In this document: piece after piece, positions 1 to 6,618 of the stretch
How positions within the stretch are numbered: position 1 is the first letter of the stretch
Layout: every line of letters starts with the position of its first letter
Assembly: GCA_021845325.1 (NCBI GenBank)
Contig: JAKBRR010000016.1
Location: forward strand, 1 to 12,264
Reading direction: 5' to 3'
DNA length: 12,264 bases
DNA from: Thermoplasmata archaeon
GTDB taxonomy: Archaea; Thermoplasmatota; Thermoplasmata; Thermoplasmatales; Thermoplasmataceae
Notes under the pieces: generated by a model
The model's database searches: none
The model's input: only the letters and a program-made list of their open reading frames with translations
What the model was told of the DNA's origin: nothing
Program-made: the position numbers and the translations under genes

Positions 1-62
1 TCTTCTATCATAAAAACTGACCTCAGGGCATTCATAAACATCTGAATTTTATTGAATATATA
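1..62. other. Chromosomal flank left of the integrated element
   Basis: No gene is visible here. Read on the minus strand, this is what would have lain downstream of tRNA-Thr before the element inserted. On that strand there is a run of five T (13-17, seen as AAAAA on the plus strand), which fits an archaeal T-run terminator about 45 bases past the tRNA 3' end. The assignment to chromosome depends on the att reading at 63-80. Confidence 0.45.
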
Positions 63-80
63 AGAGCCGCCGACGGGTTC
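63..80. repeat. Left att site: duplicated 3' end of tRNA-Thr
   Basis: AGAGCCGCCGACGGG at 63-77 is identical to 11522-11536, the 3' end of the intact tRNA-Thr gene at the other end of the window. The match continues as TTC (78-80) against GTTC (11537-11540), so the left copy lacks one G. That G is needed for the T-stem in the real tRNA, so the left copy is a non-functional fragment. A fragment of a tRNA 3' end as a direct repeat far from the intact gene is the classic mark of site-specific integration into a tRNA. There is no tRNA body next to it. Confidence 0.8.
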
Positions 81-100
81 TTATCCAATAGTTCGAAGCC
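80..100 (-). repeat. Left arm of an inverted repeat beside the att core
   Basis: On the minus strand this 21-base segment starts GGCTTCG and carries TTGGA. It matches 11503-11523 on the plus strand at 16 of 21 positions, including the blocks GGCTTCG and TTGGA. It abuts the duplicated tRNA fragment. In a circular form the two arms would face each other across the core. This suggests binding sites for a recombinase, although a diverged terminal inverted repeat is also possible. Confidence 0.6.
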
Positions 101-127
101 TTATATTTATATTCTAATTGTACACGT

Positions 128-280
128 TCATGATATTCTATGCTCAAAGAACTCAAACTGGGATTCGATCTCTTTTTTGCCGTGAATAGTTGTATCGTCT
201 ACAGGTAATATTGCTTCTCTAAATTCTGGTCATGAATATACATCTAAATTTATGGGAAAAACCTTAAAAGGATTCATCAT
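128..280 (-). pseudogene. Relic of a small gene with an in-frame TGA
   Basis: Minus-strand reading from ATG at 280 gives MMNPFKVFPINLDVYS, then TGA (230-232), then 33 more codons in the same frame with protein-like composition (PEFREAILPVDDTTIHGKKE and onward, ending EFFEHRIS), then TGA at 128-130. A single change of CGA or TGG to TGA would explain the break in a protein of about 50 residues. I do not recognise the family. The start lies only 8 bases from the divergent ATG at 289, so both genes are unlikely to be expressed with normal promoters. It sits just inside the left att site and could be a remnant of older cargo. It could also be chance, because the reading is short. Confidence 0.4.
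244..253 (+). promoter_or_regulatory. Possible TATA box for the zinc-ribbon/defence operon
   Basis: CTAAATTTAT lies 36-45 bases ahead of the ATG at 289, where an archaeal TATA box with a short leader would be. It is the only A/T-rich box of this kind close upstream of the rightward gene block, but the match is ordinary for A/T-rich DNA. Confidence 0.3.
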
Positions 281-288
281 TCAACTCC

Positions 289-456
289 ATGAAATGCCCA
301 ATGTGTGACTCTGAGATAACTTCTGCTCCATTAAAAAAATGGTATTTCAATGTATACACCGTAAGCAGGTACAAATGTGACATATGTGAGAATTTCTTTA
401 ATCATTACCTGAGTCCAGAAGGTAAGAGTTATACAATACCTAAGAGAGGGGAGTGA
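289..456 (+). CDS. Small zinc-ribbon protein (55 aa)
   Basis: This short gene runs from ATG at 289 to TGA at 454-456; an in-frame TAA at 265-267 rules out a longer form. The protein has two CxxC knuckles, CPMC (residues 3-6) and CDIC (30-33), separated by 23 residues, the spacing of a treble-clef or zinc-ribbon fold that binds one zinc. The remainder is basic and aromatic (KKWYFNVY, then a KSYTIPKRGE tail). Small archaeal proteins of this type often bind nucleic acid, but no specific family is claimed. It ends 4 bases before the methyltransferase start, and its last codons contain that gene's ribosome site, so the two are probably co-transcribed and translationally linked. It could be a regulator or an accessory subunit of the downstream system. 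Confidence 0.75.
   Translation: MKCPMCDSEITSAPLKKWYFNVYTVSRYKCDICENFFNHYLSPEGKSYTIPKRGE
448..456 (+). promoter_or_regulatory. Ribosome binding site supporting the TTG start at 461
   Basis: GGGGAGTGA closely resembles the GGAGGTGA complement of the archaeal 16S rRNA tail. The purine block ends 7 bases before TTG at 461 and overlaps the stop codon of the preceding zinc-ribbon gene. It supports TTG as the true start. Confidence 0.6.
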
Positions 457-460
457 AGTT

Positions 461-1591
461 TTGCCGTCACAGAATTTCAATCTTCAATTCTGGGAAAAGA
501 CCCTGAAGGATTTGGGTTATCCTATTAAACTACAGGAAATACCACTGAGTCTGTTGAGAGAACAGAAGATCATCCCCCCAAATACAAATCCCGTAAAATT
601 TTATAGACTATTCTCGGACGGGCTTATAGACATAGTTCTCATTGAGGTAAAGGATTCAGAGTTCTCCAGAGGTAGATGTGTGTCAATAGCCAGGGCTTGG
701 AAGAAAAGTAATCTCTTGAGCCCACTGGTTATTTTTACCAACAGTCGTGACTCATACGTGAGCATTCTGCCGGGAATAGGATTCAACGGTGAAGCTAAGA
801 TCCTCTTTCTCTCGGATCAGATTTACCATACAGATCGGGTTGTTCTTGACTCCATAAGATTCAATCCAGATAAGGTGGAAATGCTGAAGAACTATAACGA
901 ACAGTTTTTCCCGTACCAGAAGGTTAGAGATGAATTCTTCTTTACATATCGAGATATTTTTCAGGAACTGCTAAAGAAACTAGAACCATATTTAGGCATT
1001 AATACAAGGTCATTTGCCCAGAAATTCCTTGGCAGACTTATGTTCCTGTATTTTTTGCAGAAAAAGGGATGGTTGAAAAACGACAGAAAATATATTGATT
1101 CAATTCAGAACTACAAGGAACTCAGCCATCTCTATTACAAGGGCCTTAATACTGGAAAAATAGATGGAATACCTTTCCTGAATGGATCACTTTTCGATAG
1201 AGAAGAATACCTCACAGTTGACAAAGAAAGTGAGATAGAGAACATACTCAATGAAGCGTTCCTGAAAGCTAGGGATTTTTTCAACGAATACAATTTCACT
1301 GTTGACGAGACATCTCCACTTGAGGTTGAGGTTAGTATTGACCCGGCGCTTACTGGTACAGTTTTCGAAAATCTCCTTCTGGAAAAAGAGAGGGGAGAAA
1401 AGGGAACATTCTACACCCCCAAGGATGTTGTATCTTTTATCTGTAGACGTGCCCTTGCTAGGTATCTGACTCTACAGGACAAATACACCCAAGACGATAC
1501 AGAACTAAAAGATGGAATCGATCTCTACCTGATGAACTCAAGAAATCCAAACGCATTGACGAGATACGGACATTTAGAGACAAACTTCTAA
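461..1591 (+). CDS. N-terminal part of a split adenine-N6 DNA methyltransferase
   Basis: This 376-residue frame starts at TTG behind a good ribosome site. It encodes the part of a large Eco57I/TaqI-like (COG1002-type) methyltransferase that precedes the SAM-binding motif. Residues about 45-115 look like a small alpha/beta domain with D53, D57, E62 and K64 (IEVK), possibly an inactive or divergent PD-(D/E)XK nuclease fold. A helical section follows with FLGRLMFLYFLQKKGWL, then GTFYTPKDVVSFICRRALA, the conserved lead-in to motif I in this family. The last 20 or so residues no longer look like the family and the frame stops at 1591. The missing continuation is in the next frame, so this and 1603-3498 are two halves of one gene of about 1,012 residues. 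Part of a probable modification or restriction enzyme; alone it lacks all catalytic motifs. Confidence 0.85.
   Translation: MPSQNFNLQFWEKTLKDLGYPIKLQEIPLSLLREQKIIPPNTNPVKFYRLFSDGLIDIVLIEVKDSEFSRGRCVSIARAWKKSNLLSPLVIFTNSRDSYVSILPGIGFNGEAKILFLSDQIYHTDRVVLDSIRFNPDKVEMLKNYNEQFFPYQKVRDEFFFTYRDIFQELLKKLEPYLGINTRSFAQKFLGRLMFLYFLQKKGWLKNDRKYIDSIQNYKELSHLYYKGLNTGKIDGIPFLNGSLFDREEYLTVDKESEIENILNEAFLKARDFFNEYNFTVDETSPLEVEVSIDPALTGTVFENLLLEKERGEKGTFYTPKDVVSFICRRALARYLTLQDKYTQDDTELKDGIDLYLMNSRNPNALTRYGHLETNF
1462..1591 (+). other. Frameshift window inside the methyltransferase gene
   Basis: The upstream frame is open to 1591 and the downstream frame is open from 1462, after TAG at 1459-1461. In the downstream frame the translation just ahead of motif I reads DELKKSKRIDEIRTFRDKLL, which fits the family far better than the upstream frame's tail. 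The join needs a -1 shift, equivalent to one base lost from the DNA. The run CTAAAAG at 1505-1511 is a candidate site for base loss or ribosome slippage. A true mutation, programmed recoding and a sequencing error cannot be told apart here. Confidence 0.8.
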
Positions 1592-1602
1592 GTGTTAAGG
1601 TT

Positions 1603-3498
1603 GTGGATCCTGCTGTTGGATCTGGTGGATTTCTGGTAGTGATGATGCAGGAGATCGTATCATTAATTTCCGAGGCTGACTCCATTGCCGGATGGAAATC
1701 AGATCCATACGAGTACAAGAAGGAAATACACAAGAATCTTTACGGCTTTGACATTGAACCAGAGGCTGTCGAGATAGCTCGTTTAAGACTGTGGCTATCA
1801 ATGATTATTGATCAGAAGGTTCCGGTACCTTTGCCGAACCTGGAATTCAAGATAGTCGACATACCTGATTCCTTGGAGCTTCAGAGTTTTCAAAAACGTT
1901 TAACTCCTGAAATTGAGGAAGAGAAAGATCTTGTGGACAAGCTTATAGAACAGTACTCCAACGAGCACGACCATGAGAACAAGGGCACTCTAAGGAAGAG
2001 AATTGCCCTGCACACTGAAAATCTAAGGAAGTATGGTTTGAATCCAAACGTGATTGAAAGCTATATGGTGAAACCTGCTGATATTGTTGTTATGAATCCG
2101 CCCTATGTTAGACAGGAAACCATTGGCGATGAGAGAAAAAAATACTATGTCAGGACATATTGCGATCCCCTGCATTTCGACAAGAAATCAGACATTTATG
2201 TATATTTCTTTGCAAGGGCCCTGAGGCTTCTGAAGCCAAAGGGATGCGTTTCCGTAATCTCATCCGACAAGTGGCTTGAAACCACATACGGTGAGAAACT
2301 TCAGGATTACCTGAAAAGCCGACTTATCTCAATATATGGGCAGAAATATAGACCATTTAAGGCGGATATAAACACAATTATTTCGCTGTATGGAAATGAT
2401 ATGGCCCAAGGCGATATAGACTTCACTTATATGGAAACCTATGCCTCCGGTAGTGTCATAAGAAAAATCAGTATGGACAGGACCACACTCAGACCCGGAA
2501 AATGGTTTTATCTGCGGGCACCAAAGATGTTTATGGAGAAGATATATCCCAAGCTGACTCACAAGTTTTGTGAATTTGCTGAGATCAAATTCGGTATTAA
2601 AACAGGTGCAAACGATTTCTTCTACATGAAGGATATTTCATCGAAATATGAAGCGGATTATCTTGCTGATCCTAAGAAGTTTGAGGATTGGGGTGTCAGT
2701 GCAAAGAACGAGAATGAACTAAGGGAACAGGGACTCATATACATTGAAAATGAGGGCAGGGAGAGATTTGTTTTAGATCGCTCAGATGTCAAGCCACTGG
2801 TAAGAACTACAAAAGATCTTAAGTCATACACCATTAGTGAAATGAAGACCTTGTGTTTGTATACCAAGTTACCAGGTAACATGACAAAAAAGTACATAAA
2901 ATGGGGGGAATCACACAAGATTTCAATAAGAGGCAGGAAAGAACTAGTCATAGGGTATCACAATGTTCCTTCTGTATCTGGAAGAAAAAACTGGTATTCC
3001 TTGAATGATCTAGAGCCTGCAAACTTCATACTTCCAATGTATGTTATGGATAGATTCTTTATTCCAGAATCAAAAGAACCGGTAATTTGTGATCATACAC
3101 TTTATACGATAAGACCGAAAGTAAAAGGAATAGAATCATACTTAAATTCAACCCCTTTTTACCTTACAATGGAACTTTACTTGAGAAGACTAGGTGGAGG
3201 AGGAGGTGTTGGTGAGATCATGGTAGACGATTATGAACAGATGCCAGTACCAGATTTTCAAAAAATTGATCTATCGACCATAAACAGCATGTTTAAAAGA
3301 GACGTAAAGAGATACTTCGATGAAGTCCAGATGAAGGATAGAAGAGAACTTGATACCCAAATATTAAGAATGCTATCTATAGAAAACTACCCTATTAAAG
3401 AATTTTATAAAGAATTTGTTGAGCTAGTAGATGATCGACTTATCAAAGCTGACAGACTACTTAAGAGAGGAGATGAGGTCACTGTCAAGGATAATTGA
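1603..3498 (+). CDS. C-terminal catalytic part of a split adenine-N6 DNA methyltransferase
   Basis: The frame as called starts at GTG 1603, but this is not a credible start because the codon is the V of motif I (VDPAVGSGGF, the SAM-binding loop). Coding continues upstream to at least 1462. It carries motif I at residues 1-10, FDIEPEAVEIARLRL near 49-63, and catalytic motif IV NPPY at 165-168 (nucleotides 2095-2106), typical of enzymes that transfer a methyl group from SAM to adenine N6. From about residue 325 it has a TaqI-like target-recognition region (FGIKTGANDFFYMKD), and near the end LRRLGGGGGVGEIMVDDYEQ, also typical of Eco57I/TaqI-like enzymes. Its 3' end overlaps the helicase gene by 68 bases. 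It probably marks host DNA against the helicase-nuclease encoded next. No methylation specificity can be read from the sequence. Confidence 0.85.
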   Translation: MDPAVGSGGFLVVMMQEIVSLISEADSIAGWKSDPYEYKKEIHKNLYGFDIEPEAVEIARLRLWLSMIIDQKVPVPLPNLEFKIVDIPDSLELQSFQKRLTPEIEEEKDLVDKLIEQYSNEHDHENKGTLRKRIALHTENLRKYGLNPNVIESYMVKPADIVVMNPPYVRQETIGDERKKYYVRTYCDPLHFDKKSDIYVYFFARALRLLKPKGCVSVISSDKWLETTYGEKLQDYLKSRLISIYGQKYRPFKADINTIISLYGNDMAQGDIDFTYMETYASGSVIRKISMDRTTLRPGKWFYLRAPKMFMEKIYPKLTHKFCEFAEIKFGIKTGANDFFYMKDISSKYEADYLADPKKFEDWGVSAKNENELREQGLIYIENEGRERFVLDRSDVKPLVRTTKDLKSYTISEMKTLCLYTKLPGNMTKKYIKWGESHKISIRGRKELVIGYHNVPSVSGRKNWYSLNDLEPANFILPMYVMDRFFIPESKEPVICDHTLYTIRPKVKGIESYLNSTPFYLTMELYLRRLGGGGGVGEIMVDDYEQMPVPDFQKIDLSTINSMFKRDVKRYFDEVQMKDRRELDTQILRMLSIENYPIKEFYKEFVELVDDRLIKADRLLKRGDEVTVKDN

Positions 3499-6400
3499 CA
3501 ATTCAAATAAATCACTTGCATCAATTCTCAAGGATGAAATGAAGCATTCAGATGAATTGGCCATAGCATCCGCATATTTCAATCTTGAAGGCTACAGAAG
3601 TATCAGGGAGGGCTTAAAAAATAAGCCCCTGAAGCTTTTGTTGGGTCGGGAGCCATCGGAGAGCATTAAATTCGAGGAAGAAGTGATAAAGAACCTTGAA
3701 TCATTCGATGAGGCATTCAAGTCAGAACAGGGTGATGTTCTTTCTAATGAGGTAATGAAGAACGAGGATGAAGAAAGCTATTTCTTTTCTCTTCAGGATG
3801 CGGATGAATATTTCAAGAGACCTGAGGTAGAGATAAGAAAGGTGAAAGGTAGATTCTTTCACGGAAAGGCTTACATGGGTGCGCATCCTTCATTTTCAGA
3901 TATTGTGAACGGATTCGCCACGGTAGGGTCCAGCAATTTCACCGGCGGAGGACTTGCCGGAAACAGGGAGCTCAACATGCTTACAACCGACAGGGAAGGT
4001 GTAACTGAACTAATCAACTGGTTTTTGAGCCTCTGGAGAGAGGACAATTCCGTTGATTTCAAAAATGAGTTCCTAGAACTCCTTGAGAATTACGTCACTA
4101 CACACAGCCCTTATGAAGTACTGGCAAAGGCCCTTTACGAAGTGTACCGCCCGCAAATTGACGAGGCTAAAACGAATAACCTGATGAAAACACTGTTTCC
4201 CCATCAGATACTTTCAACTATACAGGCATCAAGAATATTGGGTTCGTATAATGGAGTTGTTATAGCAGACTCCACCGGCCTTGGAAAGACCAGAGTAGGG
4301 ATCAATCTAACTCAGATGGCAATTAATGAAGGAAAAAATCCCCTACTCATAGCTCCAAAGAGTGCCCTGGATACCACATGGAAAGATGAAATGGATAAAA
4401 CCCATGTGCACATAGATTCCATTTCCTCAGAATACCTATCAAGTCACCCAGATCAGACGGTAAAGGAATATGCTGAGAAGGATTTCATCATCATAGATGA
4501 AGCCCATTATTTTAGATCGCAATCTTCGAACAGGTACGGGGCATTGCGCGACCTGATGGCTACCGGCGGTAAACAGATCGTTCTTTTAACTGCAACACCG
4601 ATAAACAACAGCCTTATGGATCTATATGCACTTCTCTCTCTATACCTGAGAGACGATGCCATATCGGATATTAGCCCATCCCTCAAAGGTTATTTCTCGG
4701 TGCAGCAGAAGTTGTGGATCAACGAACAGCCAGTAGATATGGACCCTATTCTCCGCAGATTTGTTGTAAGGACATCCCGAGAACTGGCCAGGGCCTTGAG
4801 CAAGGACACCTTGAATTTCCCCGTTCGAAAATTGGACACTGACCCTAGGAACAGGTACATTACTAAGATAGACTATGAAAAGATTAACGGTTTTTTTGAT
4901 TCCATGAGTTTTGTTTATTACGATTATGCTATAGACAAGCTCGGTGATAAACTTAAACTTCCCGACGGGACGCCGATTTCAGCCTCGGCCATGTATGAGA
5001 AGAGGGAATCTCTCAAGTCGCTCGTAAAGGTGGTTATAAGGATTAATTTTTTCAAGAGGCTCGAAAGTAGTCTCCATGCATTCAGGGTAACGATGGAAAC
5101 GCTTAGGACATATATAGAAATTTCCAAGGATTATGCAATAAAGAAAAGTTATTTTGTCCCCCCTAAAATGAAAGGAGACCTCACTGAAATGTATGACGAG
5201 GATGAGGAATGGCATCCACCGAATCCGGAAGAAATGTTCTCCGGCAAGTACAAAGAGATTATGGGAAAGTGCAAACTTGAAAAAAATGAGATAGGAGAGT
5301 TCTTTAAAAAATGCAACGAAGATCTTGAGGTTATTGAATCAATACTATCTGAACTTCCAGGAGAAGATGAAAAACTAAAACAGACCTTAGATAGGGTGAA
5401 AAGTATAGATATCCACGGAAACAACGGTGTTATATTGTTTACTCAGTATTCAGCAACTGCTGAATACTTATATGAGCATTTGAAAAGAGTGGTTAAAGAA
5501 GATGTCATGCTTACCACTGGGTCTCGATGCAGGGACAGAACAGGTCATTCAAAGGATAAAACAACCGTGATAAAGGATTTCATGAGGAACGGCGGTTACA
5601 TAGTCAGTACCGATGTGCTCAGTGAAAGTCAGAACCTACAGAATGCACAGTATGTTGTAAATTACGATTTTCCGTGGAACCCAGTAGTCCTAATACAAAG
5701 GGCGGGAAGGATAGACAGAATAGGTTCAACCTACAAAGATGTATACCTAGTCAATATCCTGCCTGTGAATGGTAATGAGGATGATCCAAAGAGCCTTTCC
5801 CACTTCCTTAAGCTAATGAGAAAATTGTACAAGAGGATCGATTTGATCAGCAATACGATAGGAATAGACTCCACCACTCTTGGGGAGGATGCATCGCCAA
5901 GAGACTTTGGGATACAGGAAGCTATAGCGAGAAATGACCCAAAGGTCCTTGATGTGTTAATGGAAAAAGTTGAGCAGTTCACAAAAGACCCCATAGAAAC
6001 ACTTGCAGCGATCATCAACAATAAAGGAGAGAAATGGCTCCAGGACCTGCCTATAGGGATTGGTGCATATAAGCAATCAAGCAGGAATGGCCTCTTTATA
6101 CTGTTCATGGAAGGTAGAAATTATTACTGGATGCTGAAATTTTTTGATGAAGGGAAGGAAATTTTACAAAGTCCCAATGAGATCATAAACATAATGCTGG
6201 AAGGGGGATATGATAATAGAGGAGAGACAATTGATTACAAGGAGATGATGACTCACTTTAAGTCCCTGAAATCATGGCTAAAAAATAAAATAGAAACTGA
6301 ACGAAGCGTCAAGGATATTCAGCAGGGGAGGAAAATTGGCACAACTAAGCAGGAAAGAGAAATTTACGAAGAGTTGCAGAAGTCTGGACCAGAAGGAATT

Positions 6401-6607
6401 AGACTGTCAGCAATATTCAACAGTGCGAGGGCAAGGCAGACTGTGGTTACAACCCTATACAAAGCTATGAAAGACGGAAACCTTTTATCCAAAGCAAATG
6501 AAGTGCTAGAATCCTACAATAACAATGACGCCAACTCAGAATCTGTTTCAGCGGAGGTTAACCTGAAAAGGATTTGCTGGTGTCTTTTAAAAAAATCCAT
6601 TAAATAA
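3431..6607 (+). CDS. PLD-family nuclease fused to an SNF2-type DNA helicase/translocase
   Basis: This 1,058-residue protein begins with a phospholipase-D-like nuclease domain (about 28-215): HGK at 144-146, then VGSSNFTGGGLAGNREL at 165-181, the usual H-x-K plus GSxN plus E arrangement. Only one such half-site is seen, so it may act as a dimer. An SF2/SNF2 ATPase follows: Walker A ADSTGLGKT (279-287), DEAH (356-359), LLTATP (385-390), motif V around STDVLSESQNLQ (726-737) and motif VI QRAGRIDRIG (756-765). Residues about 985-1035 look like a small winged helix. The likely role is ATP-driven movement on DNA coupled to cleavage in a defence complex with the methyltransferase. ATG 3431 overlaps the methyltransferase end. 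ATG 3473 (residue 15) is an alternative that shortens the overlap and loses no domain. The overlap and orientation indicate co-expression. Confidence 0.88.
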   Translation: MIDLSKLTDYLREEMRSLSRIIDNSNKSLASILKDEMKHSDELAIASAYFNLEGYRSIREGLKNKPLKLLLGREPSESIKFEEEVIKNLESFDEAFKSEQGDVLSNEVMKNEDEESYFFSLQDADEYFKRPEVEIRKVKGRFFHGKAYMGAHPSFSDIVNGFATVGSSNFTGGGLAGNRELNMLTTDREGVTELINWFLSLWREDNSVDFKNEFLELLENYVTTHSPYEVLAKALYEVYRPQIDEAKTNNLMKTLFPHQILSTIQASRILGSYNGVVIADSTGLGKTRVGINLTQMAINEGKNPLLIAPKSALDTTWKDEMDKTHVHIDSISSEYLSSHPDQTVKEYAEKDFIIIDEAHYFRSQSSNRYGALRDLMATGGKQIVLLTATPINNSLMDLYALLSLYLRDDAISDISPSLKGYFSVQQKLWINEQPVDMDPILRRFVVRTSRELARALSKDTLNFPVRKLDTDPRNRYITKIDYEKINGFFDSMSFVYYDYAIDKLGDKLKLPDGTPISASAMYEKRESLKSLVKVVIRINFFKRLESSLHAFRVTMETLRTYIEISKDYAIKKSYFVPPKMKGDLTEMYDEDEEWHPPNPEEMFSGKYKEIMGKCKLEKNEIGEFFKKCNEDLEVIESILSELPGEDEKLKQTLDRVKSIDIHGNNGVILFTQYSATAEYLYEHLKRVVKEDVMLTTGSRCRDRTGHSKDKTTVIKDFMRNGGYIVSTDVLSESQNLQNAQYVVNYDFPWNPVVLIQRAGRIDRIGSTYKDVYLVNILPVNGNEDDPKSLSHFLKLMRKLYKRIDLISNTIGIDSTTLGEDASPRDFGIQEAIARNDPKVLDVLMEKVEQFTKDPIETLAAIINNKGEKWLQDLPIGIGAYKQSSRNGLFILFMEGRNYYWMLKFFDEGKEILQSPNEIINIMLEGGYDNRGETIDYKEMMTHFKSLKSWLKNKIETERSVKDIQQGRKIGTTKQEREIYEELQKSGPEGIRLSAIFNSARARQTVVTTLYKAMKDGNLLSKANEVLESYNNNDANSESVSAEVNLKRICWCLLKKSIK

Positions 6608-6612
6608 AGGGG
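6607..6612 (+). promoter_or_regulatory. Ribosome binding site for the 939-aa membrane protein
   Basis: AAGGGG touches the helicase stop codon (6605-6607) and lies 6 bases before TTG 6619 and 9 before TTG 6622. Either tandem TTG could be used. The nearby ATG at 6614 is in another frame. Confidence 0.55.
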
Positions 6613-6618
6613 CATGCG

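Noticed and set aside
1603..1605. GTG 1603 as a real start for the catalytic methyltransferase half
   Set aside because: The codon is inside motif I (VDPAVGSGGF), no ribosome site precedes it, and family-like coding continues upstream in the same frame.
5731..6108. Minus-strand open frame of 125 codons inside the helicase gene
   Set aside because: It is antisense to clear helicase motifs V and VI and downstream coding, with no family-like motif or ribosome site.
461..6607. A complete DISARM or BREX locus
   Set aside because: Only a methyltransferase and an SNF2-type helicase with a PLD domain are present. DrmA, DrmB, PglZ, BrxC and BrxL are not seen.
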